DNA of 64,000 nt, taken from NCBI RefSeq assembly GCF_000622225.1, contig NZ_JHWD01000016.1, forward strand, positions 54,445 through 118,444, in the 5' to 3' direction. Position 1 is the first letter of the stretch. The number at the start of each line of letters is the position of its first letter. The notes beneath the pieces are model-generated. The model was not told where the DNA came from. It saw nothing but the letters and a program-made list of their open reading frames with translations, and did no database searches. Origin of the DNA: Roseomonas mucosa ATCC BAA-692. Lineage in GTDB: Bacteria > Pseudomonadota > Alphaproteobacteria > Acetobacterales > Acetobacteraceae. The position numbers and the translations under genes were made by a program. Positions 25,985-33,970 of this stretch are shown here, piece by piece.

Positions 25985-26596
25985 ATGGAGCAGGACATGC
26001 AAGACCCCATCCCGGGCCACGAGAATCCCGCCCACGAGACGAAGCGCGCCACAGTCCTCCGTCGGAACCTGTTGCTCACCGCGCTGGCGGGGGGCGGCAT
26101 GGCTGCCGCTCTGCCCGGCGCGGAGGCCAGAGCGGAGGACTACGTCTCCCTGGCGCCGCAGATCCCCATGGCGCCGCCGCGCACCGAATTCATCTACGAG
26201 GCGATCTGCGACCTCTCGCCTACCCTGGCGCTGGGCAACAGCCCGCTGGGCGAGCGGCGGATGGTCCCCATCACCGGCGGCGAGTTCCGGGGGCCCCGGC
26301 TGCGCGGCAAGGTCCTGCCCGGCGGGGCGGACCGGCAGCTCGTTCGGCGGGACGGGGTGCGGCAGCTCAACGCCCTGTACGAGTTGCAGACGGAGGACGG
26401 CGCCGTCATCACCGTGAACAACCATGTCACGGTGGACAATCCTCCGGGCGGCCCGCGCTACGCCTTCTCCGTGCTGGACATCACCGCGCCGGAAGGCCCC
26501 CATGGCTGGCTGAACAAGGGTGTCTATGTCGGCACGCTGGACAGCCTGCGGCCGGCGCGCACTGCCGTGCTGATCCGCGTCTTCAGGCTGGCCTGA
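25985..26596 (+). CDS. Exported DUF3237 domain protein
   Basis: The protein has 203 residues. A twin-arginine-like export signal is present (RRNLLLTALAGGGMAAAL, cleaved near AEARA), then one DUF3237 beta-barrel domain (about residues 60-200; GGEFRGPRLRGKVLPGGADR, RTAVLIRVFRLA). The biochemical role of the family is not established. It starts 3 bases after the transporter stop and 16 bases before the tannase start, so it belongs to the hydroxycinnamate operon. A periplasmic accessory role for ester substrate handling is inferred. Confidence 0.74.
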   Translation: MEQDMQDPIPGHENPAHETKRATVLRRNLLLTALAGGGMAAALPGAEARAEDYVSLAPQIPMAPPRTEFIYEAICDLSPTLALGNSPLGERRMVPITGGEFRGPRLRGKVLPGGADRQLVRRDGVRQLNALYELQTEDGAVITVNNHVTVDNPPGGPRYAFSVLDITAPEGPHGWLNKGVYVGTLDSLRPARTAVLIRVFRLA

Positions 26597-26612
26597 CGCC
26601 GTGCGGAGCGAT

Positions 26613-28268
26613 ATGACGCGCGGCCCGCTCACGGCGGGCCTGGCGATCTTCGGCCTGGCGCTGCTGGCGGCGCCCGCAGCCCTGGCCACCGGGCCCAGAG
26701 ACTGCGCCGGCCTCGCGGCCCTGGCCGGCCCCGGCCTGCGGATCACCCGGGCGGAGGCCCTGCCGGCCGGGCAGCTTCCCGCCGAGAACCCGGGCCGGGC
26801 CGCCCTCACCGGGGCCGCGCGGGCCCAGGCGGCCATGCCGGCCCATTGCCTGGTGGAGGGGCTGATCGCGCCGCGCCAGGGCGTGAGCCAGCGGCGCTAT
26901 GGCATCGGCTTCCAGCTCCGCATGCCGGAAGGCTGGAACGGCCGCTTCCTCTTCCAAGGCGGCGGCGGCATGGACGGGGTCGTCAGCGATGCCATCGGGG
27001 CCATTCCGGTCGCGGGCGCGACGGCGACGCCGGCACTGAACCGGGGCTATGCGGTCGTCTCGACGGATTCCGGCCACCAGGGCATGGACAGCAGCGATGC
27101 GTCCTTCGGCGTGGACCAGCAGGCACGGATCGACCACGCCTATGCCGCGATCGGCCGTGTGGCGGAGACGGCGCTGGGCCTGATCGACAACTATGAGGGG
27201 CGACCGCCCGAGCGCCGCTACTACATGGGCTGCTCGAATGGCGGCCGGACCGCGCTGATGGCGGCACAGCGCTTTCCGACCCTCTTCGACGGGGTGGTGG
27301 CGGGCAATCCGGGCTTCCGGCTGAGCCGTGCCGTCATTGCCCAGGCCTGGGACGTGTGGGCCCTGAACCGCGCCGCGCCGCGCGACGAACAGGGACGCCC
27401 GGTCCTCGCCTCGGCGCTGACGCCGGAGGAACTGCAACTCGTCTCCCAGGGCGTGCTGAAGCAATGCGATGCGCTGGACGGGTTGGCGGATGGCAGCATC
27501 GATGCGATGTCCGCCTGCCGCTTCGATCCTGCCCCCCTGGCCTGCGGCGCGGGGCAGACGCAGTCCTGCCTCTCCCCGGCGAAGCTGGAGGCCCTGCGAA
27601 GCATCTTCGGCGGCGCCCGGGACGGTCAGGGCCATCCGCTCTACAGCACGTGGCCCTGGGACACCGGGATCGCCGCACCGGGCTGGAGGGCCTGGAAGCT
27701 CGGCACGTCGCAGACCGGTACCCCGAATGCTCGCAACGCCACCCTGGCCGCCGCTTCGCTGGGCCTGTACTTCATGACCCCACCGAAGCCGGACCTGCGG
27801 CTGGAAGAGGTGGATTTCGACCGCATCGCGGCGCAGACGGCACAGACCGGCGCGATCAACGACGCCACCAACACGCTACTGTCGAGCTTCGTGGCACGCG
27901 GCGGCAAGCTGCTGGTCTTCCACGGCAACAGCGACCCGGTCTTCTCGGCGGATGACCTGCGCGCCTACTGGCGGGTGCTCGGCCAGGACAATGGCGGCGA
28001 GGCGGCCCTGGCCCGCTGGGCGCGCCTGTTCATGGTGCCGGGCATGAACCACTGCGGCGGCGGCCCGGCCCTGGACGACTTCGATCCGCTCGCGGCAATC
28101 GAGGCCTGGGTCGAGAAGGACAAGGCGCCGGAGGCCCTGCCGGCCAGGGGCCGGGCCTTTCCGGGACGCAGCCGGCCCCTCTGCGCCTATCCCCTGGAGG
28201 CGCATTACAAGGGCCAGGGCGATCCGCAAGAGATCGGCAGCTTCGAGTGCCGCCCGCCCTCGCCCTGA
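26613..28268 (+). CDS. Tannase/feruloyl esterase family protein
   Basis: The protein has 551 residues. The ATG at 26613 is chosen because GGAG lies four bases before it; a GTG at 26601 is possible. A signal peptide (LTAGLAIFGLALLAAPAALA) sends it out of the cytoplasm. The nucleophile is the serine near residue 209 in YMGCSNGGRTALMAAQRFP, the family's own motif. The acid is probably in HGNSDPVFS and the histidine in MVPGMNHCGGGP. Paired cysteines (CGAGQTQSC, NHC, SRPLC...FEC) fit the disulfide-rich tannase fold. It would free ferulate, coumarate or gallate from plant esters, which the adjacent genes import and degrade. Confidence 0.88.
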   Translation: MTRGPLTAGLAIFGLALLAAPAALATGPRDCAGLAALAGPGLRITRAEALPAGQLPAENPGRAALTGAARAQAAMPAHCLVEGLIAPRQGVSQRRYGIGFQLRMPEGWNGRFLFQGGGGMDGVVSDAIGAIPVAGATATPALNRGYAVVSTDSGHQGMDSSDASFGVDQQARIDHAYAAIGRVAETALGLIDNYEGRPPERRYYMGCSNGGRTALMAAQRFPTLFDGVVAGNPGFRLSRAVIAQAWDVWALNRAAPRDEQGRPVLASALTPEELQLVSQGVLKQCDALDGLADGSIDAMSACRFDPAPLACGAGQTQSCLSPAKLEALRSIFGGARDGQGHPLYSTWPWDTGIAAPGWRAWKLGTSQTGTPNARNATLAAASLGLYFMTPPKPDLRLEEVDFDRIAAQTAQTGAINDATNTLLSSFVARGGKLLVFHGNSDPVFSADDLRAYWRVLGQDNGGEAALARWARLFMVPGMNHCGGGPALDDFDPLAAIEAWVEKDKAPEALPARGRAFPGRSRPLCAYPLEAHYKGQGDPQEIGSFECRPPSP

Positions 28269-28287
28269 GGCGCCGTCATCGGAAAAT

Positions 28288-28316
28288 GCCCGGCGCCGCA
28301 AACCGCGGTGCCGGGC
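28288..28316. terminator. Bidirectional hairpin after esterase gene
   Basis: A 12-bp stem with one G-T pair (GCCCGGCGCCGC / GCGGTGCCGGGC) and a 5-base loop lies between convergent genes. Confidence 0.7.
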
Positions 28317-28337
28317 CCAGGGATCGCTCCGGACCCG

Positions 28338-29534
28338 TCAGCCGCCGGCCCGTGGCCCGGCATAGAGGGCGCGCGGGCGGATCAACCGGCCGTCGGCGCG
28401 CTGTTCCAACGCATGTGCGATCCAGCCGACCGTCCTGCCGGTGGCGAAGATGCCGAGCCCGCCTCCCGCTGGCAGGGGAAGAGCTTCCTCCATCAGCGCC
28501 AGGGCGACGTCGACGGTCGGCCGGAGCCCGGTCAGGGCCTCGGCCGCCCGGATCATCGCCCGCCAGGACTCGGGGACCGGAAAGCCGTCCAGCAGCGCCA
28601 TGGCCCGTGGGTCCCCCCGCGGGTAGAGGCGGTGGCCGAAGCCCGGGATCTCCTCCCCCCGGGCGAGCCGTGCGCCGAGGGCCCTGACCGGATCGCGCCG
28701 CACCTCCGGGTCCGCCGCCAGGGCGCGGACGCGGTCGGTCATGCCGCCATGCCGGGGCCCGGACAGGGCAGCGAGGCCGGCCAGCACGCAGGCGGCCAGG
28801 GAAGCGCCGGTGGAGGCGACAACCCGCGCGGCATAGGCGGAGGCGTTCAGCTCGTGGTCGGCGCAGAGCACCAGGGCCCGGCGCAGCAGGTCCCTGCCCC
28901 GGCCGTCGAGTCTCCAGGCGGCCCCCAGCCGGTCATGCGCGGCCACGCCATTCCTGCCCTCACCCTCCTTGCCCTCACCCTCCTTGCCCTCCCCGGCCAC
29001 CGCCTGCGCCACGAGGCCCAGCAGCCGGGCCGCGCCCGCCGCGATCCGGGGCGGGTGCAGCGCCCAGTCGCTGCGGGCCGCCTCTGCGGCCAGCGCGCGC
29101 AGGGCCCGTTCGAGCGGCCGTTCCCCCGCCGGGGGAGGTTCCTCCGGCGGGACGGAGAGGGCGACCGGGAAGCCCCAAAGCAGGGCGGCCACCTCCTCCA
29201 GCGAAATCTGCCGCGACAGGGCGACCGCGTCCTGGCCGCGATAGCGGAAGCCGCCGCCATCGATCAGCGTCAGCGAGGAGCGCAGCACCGGCTCCCCCCA
29301 GTCGGTGGTGGAGGCGGCGATGTCCCGCCGCGCCCGCCCTCGCCCCCGCCGTTCCAGCAGCAGGGCCACGTCCTGCGCGTCATAAAGGCTGCGCCGGGGA
29401 TCGCCAGGCGCCGCGACGGCGCGGACCAAGCCACGGCTCACATAGCTGTAGAGGGTCTGCCGCGAGACGCCGAGGCGCGCCGTGGCCTCCTGGGCGGTCA
29501 GACAAGGGCTGGCGGGTTCGGTGATGTTGATCAT
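28338..29534 (-). CDS. Citrate synthase family protein with N-terminal helix-turn-helix
   Basis: The protein has 398 residues. Residues 10-60 form an excisionase/MerR-like HTH (LTAQEATARLGVSRQTLYSYVSRGLV). The rest is citrate synthase-like. The two active-site histidines are in CADHELNASAYAARVVAST and GFGHRLYPRGDPRA, and the aspartate in PTVDVALALM, so catalysis is possible. An acidic-basic insert encoded at 28955-28990 comes from two perfect 15-base repeats. Such fusions are annotated in many alphaproteobacteria but their role is not established. They could be 2-methylcitrate/citrate synthases or metabolite-sensing regulators. It is divergent from the DUF2332 gene. Confidence 0.8.
   Translation of the reverse strand: MINITEPASPCLTAQEATARLGVSRQTLYSYVSRGLVRAVAAPGDPRRSLYDAQDVALLLERRGRGRARRDIAASTTDWGEPVLRSSLTLIDGGGFRYRGQDAVALSRQISLEEVAALLWGFPVALSVPPEEPPPAGERPLERALRALAAEAARSDWALHPPRIAAGAARLLGLVAQAVAGEGKEGEGKEGEGRNGVAAHDRLGAAWRLDGRGRDLLRRALVLCADHELNASAYAARVVASTGASLAACVLAGLAALSGPRHGGMTDRVRALAADPEVRRDPVRALGARLARGEEIPGFGHRLYPRGDPRAMALLDGFPVPESWRAMIRAAEALTGLRPTVDVALALMEEALPLPAGGGLGIFATGRTVGWIAHALEQRADGRLIRPRALYAGPRAGG
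28955..28990. repeat. In-frame 15-bp tandem repeat in citrate synthase-like gene
   Basis: The unit TGCCCTCACCCTCCT occurs twice (28955-28969, 28970-28984) and begins a third time. Being a multiple of three, copy change would keep the reading frame and only lengthen a Gly/Glu/Lys loop. Confidence 0.8.
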
Positions 29535-29600
29535 CTCGATCAAGATTGACGGCAACCCCTGCCGCGATCCTCCTTGCCGCGTCAAGCGCAGGAGATGCGG

Positions 29601-30668
29601 ATGCCCGCGACGCCGCCGGAACGGGAAAAGATCCTCGCCAGCTTCGCCCGGCAGATCGGCTGGTGCGACAGTCTTGGCTCGCCCTTCACCGCCGGGCTGT
29701 TGCGCCTGCTGGCTGCGGATCTCGCCGCGGGCGGCCCCACCGCCGCGCTGGTGGACCACTGGCCCGGCGACCCGGTGGCCGATGCGCTGCCACTGCGGCT
29801 GGCGGGCGCGCTGCACGCCCTGGTGCTGAGCGGCGCGGCGCCGGAACTCGCCGCCACCTATCCGCCGCGGGCGGGAGCGGGGCCTGAACGGCTCGGCCCC
29901 GTGCTTCCAGGGGTGCTGGCGGCGCATCACGCCTTCATCGGGGGCTTCCTGGCCTCGCCGCCGCAGACCAACGAGGTCGGGCGATCGGGCGTGCTGCTCG
30001 GCGGCTTCCTGCGGATCGCGCGGGACACCGGTCTGCCGCTGGCCCTGCTGGAGATCGGCGCCAGCGCCGGCCTCAACACGGTGTGGGACCGCTTCCACTA
30101 CCGCCTGGGCGGGGCGTCATGGGGCGATCCCGCCAGCCCCGTGCATCTGGCCCCGGCTTGGGAAGGCGGGCTGCCGCCGCTGGATGCGCCGCTGCGCGTG
30201 GCGTCGCGCCGGGCCTGCGACCTTTCGCCGATCGACCTGGAGGATTCGGCCCAGCGCCTCCGCCTGCGCGCCTATGTCTGGGCGGACCAGCGCGAGCGCC
30301 TGGCCCGGCTGGAAGGCGCCATCGCCGTGGCGCGGGCAGCCGGGCAGCGCGTGGAACGGGCCGATGCGGCTCCCTGGGTCCGGGCGCACCTGGCTGAAGC
30401 GGAGACCGGGTGCGCCACCATCCTGTACCATTCCATCATGTGGCAATACATGCCCAGGGAGACGCGCGAGAGCATCGCCGGGACGCTGCGGGAACGCGGT
30501 GCGCGCGCCACCCCGGAGGCGCCGCTCGCCTGGCTCCGCTTCGAGCCGCCCACTCCGGAGGCCCGGCCGGAGCTGCGGCTGACCCTCTGGCCGGGCGGCG
30601 CGGAGCACCGGCTCGCCACCGCGCAGGCCCATGGCAGCCAGGTGACCTGGCTGGACGGCGGGGCATAA
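29601..30668 (+). CDS. DUF2332 domain-containing protein
   Basis: The 355-residue protein starts at 29601, six bases after AGGAG. ATG 29595 and TTG 29574 are in-frame alternatives. It matches DUF2332 throughout: an N-terminal helical part (CDSLGSPFTAGLLRLLAADL), LLEIGASAGLN near residue 155, RRACDLSPIDLED and ILYHSIMWQYMP. The Gly-rich LLEIGASAGLN resembles an S-adenosylmethionine-binding loop, so a methyltransferase-like fold is inferred; activity is unknown. It is divergent from the HTH-citrate synthase gene with 66 bases between starts. Confidence 0.75.
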   Translation: MPATPPEREKILASFARQIGWCDSLGSPFTAGLLRLLAADLAAGGPTAALVDHWPGDPVADALPLRLAGALHALVLSGAAPELAATYPPRAGAGPERLGPVLPGVLAAHHAFIGGFLASPPQTNEVGRSGVLLGGFLRIARDTGLPLALLEIGASAGLNTVWDRFHYRLGGASWGDPASPVHLAPAWEGGLPPLDAPLRVASRRACDLSPIDLEDSAQRLRLRAYVWADQRERLARLEGAIAVARAAGQRVERADAAPWVRAHLAEAETGCATILYHSIMWQYMPRETRESIAGTLRERGARATPEAPLAWLRFEPPTPEARPELRLTLWPGGAEHRLATAQAHGSQVTWLDGGA

Positions 30669-30778
30669 CGGACAGGGGAACCGGCGCGGAACAGGGCACG
30701 CTCCGGAATGGTGGCCCGAGTGCTGACGTCCGAACACCGGGCCCCCGGCCGTGACAAGGTTTGCGGCGGCTGATACGC

Positions 30779-31165
30779 ATGCGGCCATCCATGCGCCAGG
30801 TCCGCCGCCCTTTCCTGAGCCTTGTGGCCGTGCTGCTTCTCCTGCAATGGTCGGCGGCGCTGCCTTCCTGTCTCCGCCCCTTCACGGGTACGGCTGCGGC
30901 GCAGCTCGTGGAGCTGTGCAGCCCTTCCGGCCTCCATCGCACCATCCTGGTGGGACCGGACGGCAAGGAGGCTCCGAAGGCAAGCCTGCATCCGGGCTGC
31001 CCGATGTGCCAGCATGCGGGGGTCGCGCTCCCGCCCGCCCCTCCGGTCGCCATGATCCGGCCCGCTGGCTTCGTGGTGATCGCGCATGACGTCGCCCTGC
31101 CCGGCCTGCCGCCAATCCCGCCACGCGGCCCGCCGCAGCAGCCCCGCGCCCCTCCCATCGCCTGA
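30779..31165 (+). CDS. DUF2946-like small exported protein
   Basis: The protein has 128 residues from the ATG at 30779 (30791 also possible). It has a hydrophobic N-terminal segment (FLSLVAVLLLLQWSAALPSCL), a middle part with LVELCSPSG, and the motif HPGCPMCQHAG. A CxxC plus flanking His is the hallmark of DUF2946 and suggests metal binding. The C-terminus is proline-rich. It lies just before PCu(A)C, YcnI and CopCD genes, so periplasmic copper binding is inferred. A hairpin separates it from the next gene. Confidence 0.68.
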   Translation: MRPSMRQVRRPFLSLVAVLLLLQWSAALPSCLRPFTGTAAAQLVELCSPSGLHRTILVGPDGKEAPKASLHPGCPMCQHAGVALPPAPPVAMIRPAGFVVIAHDVALPGLPPIPPRGPPQQPRAPPIA

Positions 31166-31228
31166 TCCCTGACAGGACCGCCGCCCGGGCTCCCCGCCCG
31201 CGCGGCCATTCGTCCTGCGGCCGCGGCA

Positions 31229-31251
31229 GGGCCGGGTCCCATTCCCGGCCC
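31229..31251. terminator. Hairpin between DUF2946 and PCu(A)C genes
   Basis: A perfect 8-bp stem (GGGCCGGG / CCCGGCCC) with a 7-base loop lies within the 166-base intergenic stretch. It may terminate or attenuate transcription within the copper locus. Confidence 0.45.
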
Positions 31252-31331
31252 GCTCCGGCAGTTCCGCCCCCAAGCCCATCCCCCGCCATCCGGCGGGACC
31301 GGAATTTCGCCTTTCGCAAGGAAACCGCGTC

Positions 31332-31802
31332 ATGACGCTGCGCCGTCGCCGGCTGTTGCCGGCCCTGTTCCTGTCCCCCCTCCTGGCCGCCCTTCCCGCC
31401 CTGGCGCAGCAGCCGGGCGCCATCAGCATCGAGCAGCCCTGGGCCCGGGCGGCGGTGCAGGGGGGCACGGGCGGCGTGTTCCTGACCATCCGCAACACCG
31501 GCAACACGCCGGACCGCCTGCTCTCCGCCAGCAGCCCCCTGCCCCGCGCGGCGGAGCTGCACACCACGGTGCGCGACGGCGACGTCATGCGCATGCAGCC
31601 CGTCCAGGCCGTCGAGGTGCCGGCGGGCGGCAGCGTCACCCTGCGCCCCGGCGGCCTGCACCTCATGCTGGTGGGCCTCTCGGCGCCGATGCGGGTGGGC
31701 GAGGCCGTCCCCGTCACGCTGACCTTCGAGCATGCCGGCGCCATCACCGTGCCGGTGCCGGTGCAGGCGGCGGGCGCCACCGGTCCGCACGGCCATCACT
31801 GA
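31332..31802 (+). CDS. Periplasmic copper chaperone PCu(A)C
   Basis: The protein has 156 residues. The signal peptide ends near ALPALAQQ. The cupredoxin-like domain carries the Cu(I) ligand pattern H-x10-M...H-x-M: AELHTTVRDGDVMRM and later PGGLHLMLVGL. A His-rich tail (GPHGHH) may add a weak Cu(II) site. PCu(A)C proteins pass copper to the CuA centre of cytochrome oxidase or to resistance proteins. Here it precedes YcnI and CopCD. A CuA oxidase cluster lies 6 kb downstream, so both uses are possible. AAGGAAA lies before the start. Confidence 0.9.
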   Translation: MTLRRRRLLPALFLSPLLAALPALAQQPGAISIEQPWARAAVQGGTGGVFLTIRNTGNTPDRLLSASSPLPRAAELHTTVRDGDVMRMQPVQAVEVPAGGSVTLRPGGLHLMLVGLSAPMRVGEAVPVTLTFEHAGAITVPVPVQAAGATGPHGHH

Positions 31803-31836
31803 TCCACTCCCAGGCCCGACACCACGGAAACCACCC

Positions 31837-32337
31837 ATGCTCAACCGCTTTGCCGCCGTCTTCGGCGCTAGCCTCCTCGCCCTTCCGGCCGCCGCGCATG
31901 TGACGCTGGACCAGTCCACCATGCCGGCGGACAGCTACCTCCGCGTGGCCATCCGCGTGCCGCATGGCTGCGACGGAGCGGCCACCACCGGCATCCGGCT
32001 GCAGATCCCCGAGGGCTTCCGCAACGTGAAGCCGATGCCCCTGGCTGGCTGGACCCTGACCACCGTGGCCGAGGAAGGCACCGCCGCGCCCGGAGGCCAT
32101 GGCGAGAGCGCACCGGTCCGGGAGGTCGCCTGGCGGGGCGGCAACCTGCCCGACGCCTTCTACCAGGAGTTCGTCCTGCGGGTGCAGACGCCGAAGGAAG
32201 CCGGGCAGACCGTCTATTTCCCGGTGGTGCAGGAATGCGAGGGCGGCAAGGTCACCCGCTGGATCGAGCGCCCCTCGAAGCCCGGCGAAACCCTGCGCGC
32301 GCCGGCCTTCGCCGTCCGCATCACGCCCAGGGGCTGA
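31837..32337 (+). CDS. YcnI family copper-binding protein (DUF1775)
   Basis: The protein has 166 residues. The signal peptide MLNRFAAVFGASLLALPAAA is cut to leave a mature N-terminal histidine (HVTLDQ). In characterised YcnI this residue forms a mono-histidine brace for Cu(II). A tryptophan that helps in known members may correspond to GWTLTT or the later VAWRGGNLPDAFYQEF. The family motif GIRLQIPEGFRNVKPMP is present. A C-terminal membrane anchor seen in Bacillus YcnI is missing, so this form is soluble in the periplasm. The gene lies 10 bases before CopCD. Confidence 0.88.
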   Translation: MLNRFAAVFGASLLALPAAAHVTLDQSTMPADSYLRVAIRVPHGCDGAATTGIRLQIPEGFRNVKPMPLAGWTLTTVAEEGTAAPGGHGESAPVREVAWRGGNLPDAFYQEFVLRVQTPKEAGQTVYFPVVQECEGGKVTRWIERPSKPGETLRAPAFAVRITPRG

Positions 32338-32347
32338 GGCGGAAGGC

Positions 32348-33943
32348 ATGCGCCGCCTGCTCCCGCTGCTCCTGTCGTGCGGCCTGTGGCTGGCGTCCCT
32401 TTCCGGTGCCTGGGCCCATGCCGCGCTGCTGGGCAGCGAGCCCGCGGACGGCGCCAGCCTCGCGCAGCCGCCGGACCGGCTGGTGCTGCGCTTCGACGAG
32501 GCGGTGACGCCGCTCGACCTCCGGCTGGCGGGGCCGGGCGGCGTGACGGTCCTTTCCCACGGCGCGGGAAAGGACAGCGACGCCATCGGGGCGGCACTGC
32601 CCCCAAGGCTGCCCCCCGGCACCTACCTCGCCAGCTTCCGGATCATCTCCGCCGACGGGCACCCGGTCAGCGGCGCCATCGCCTTCGGCATCGGCATGGC
32701 ACCGGAGCGGACCGCCGTCGCCCCGGCCGAGGGGAGGATCTGGATTGGGGCGGCGGAGCTCCTGCGCTTCGCCTTGTACCTGGGCTTCATGCCCGGCGCG
32801 GGCGGCGCCCTGTTCCGCGCCTTCGTCGCACCGCCGCCTCCGGCGATGCTGCGCTGGATGCAGGCCGGTGCCTGCGCCGGCATCCTGGCGGCGGTTCTCG
32901 GCATCGGGGTGCAGGGCGGCACCATGCTGGCGGCCCCCGGCCTCGGCGCGCTCCTGCAGGGCGAAACCTGGATCGCCGCCCGGGCCTCCACGGTCTTCGC
33001 GCGCGATGCCGCCGTGGCGCTCGGCCTCGCCCTGGTGGCGATCGCCCTCGGCGGCCAGGGCAACCGCCTCAGCCGTGCCCTCGGCCTGGCGGGCGCCGTC
33101 CTGGCGGCGGGTGGTCTGAGCCTGTCCGGCCATGCCGCCACGGGCGACCTTCCGGCGCGCTTCCTGCTTACCCTCCATGCGCTGACGGCCGCCTTCTGGC
33201 TGGGGGCCTTCCTGCCCCTCTGGGCCCTGCTGCGGCACGACGGGACGGCCGCGCTGCCGGTGGTGCGGCGCTTCGCCGCCATCGCCGTCCCGGCCGTCGC
33301 CCTGCTGCTGCTGAGCGGCGTGGCCCAGGCGGCGCTGCATCTGCCCGGCCCCTCCGCCCTGCTGGGGACGACCTACGGGACGCTGCTGCTGGCAAAGGCC
33401 GGCGGCGCCCTGCTGCTGCTGGCGCTGGCCGGCCTGAACCATCGGCGCCTCACCCCGTCCCTGGCGCTCGGCGATCCCTCGGCCCCCGCATTCCTGCGCC
33501 GCAGCATCATGGCCGAGGCGGGGCTGGCGGCGCTGGTCCTGGCCGCGACCGCCGTGCTGAGCATGACCTCCCCGCACCAGGCGGGGGCGCAGGGCCACCA
33601 CCATGCCGGGCCGCAGGACGGCGTCACCGTCGCGACCGAGGTGGCGGGGCTTTCCGTCACCCTTCAGGCGAGGCCGGCCCGGGCCGGGCGGAACCGGCTC
33701 GATCTCTGGCTGGTGCGCCCGGACGGCAGCGCCTTCGCCGCGAAGGAAGTCTGGCTGGAACTGTCGCAGCCCGAAGCGGGCATCGCCGGCATCCGCCGCC
33801 CGATGCGGGAGGCTGCGCCGGGGCGGTTCATGCTGGAAGGGCCGGAGCTGGCCTTGCCGGGACGCTGGACCCTGCGCGCCGAGATCCTCCTCAGCGATTT
33901 CGACCAGGCCGATGCGGTGATCAGCCTGCCGGTGGCGCCCTGA
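32348..33943 (+). CDS. CopC-CopD fusion copper transport protein
   Basis: The protein has 531 residues. A signal peptide ends at AWAHAALLGSEPADGA, giving a mature N-terminal His. The CopC domain runs to about residue 118 and has the second ligand in SADGHPVSG. Helices 130-400 form the CopD membrane domain, with conserved His in LTLHALTAAFWLGAFLPLW. A His-rich linker (HQAGAQGHHHAGPQDG) leads to a C-terminal beta domain of about 105 residues that resembles YtkA/FixH-like domains. It probably moves copper across the inner membrane. The extra C-terminal domain and the His-rich linker are features not found in plain CopCD. Confidence 0.87.
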   Translation: MRRLLPLLLSCGLWLASLSGAWAHAALLGSEPADGASLAQPPDRLVLRFDEAVTPLDLRLAGPGGVTVLSHGAGKDSDAIGAALPPRLPPGTYLASFRIISADGHPVSGAIAFGIGMAPERTAVAPAEGRIWIGAAELLRFALYLGFMPGAGGALFRAFVAPPPPAMLRWMQAGACAGILAAVLGIGVQGGTMLAAPGLGALLQGETWIAARASTVFARDAAVALGLALVAIALGGQGNRLSRALGLAGAVLAAGGLSLSGHAATGDLPARFLLTLHALTAAFWLGAFLPLWALLRHDGTAALPVVRRFAAIAVPAVALLLLSGVAQAALHLPGPSALLGTTYGTLLLAKAGGALLLLALAGLNHRRLTPSLALGDPSAPAFLRRSIMAEAGLAALVLAATAVLSMTSPHQAGAQGHHHAGPQDGVTVATEVAGLSVTLQARPARAGRNRLDLWLVRPDGSAFAAKEVWLELSQPEAGIAGIRRPMREAAPGRFMLEGPELALPGRWTLRAEILLSDFDQADAVISLPVAP

Positions 33944-33950
33944 CCCCATC

Positions 33951-33964
33951 GGGCGGGAACGCCC
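33951..33964. terminator. Small hairpin between convergent copCD and ktrA
   Basis: GGGCG-GGAA-CGCCC is a 5-bp stem with a GGAA tetraloop, centred in the 27-base gap between stop codons. Confidence 0.4.
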
Positions 33965-33970
33965 CCGCCG

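Noticed and set aside
25214..26836. Minus-strand frame across transporter and DUF3237 genes
   Set aside because: It spans three real genes on the other strand and has no recognisable domain.
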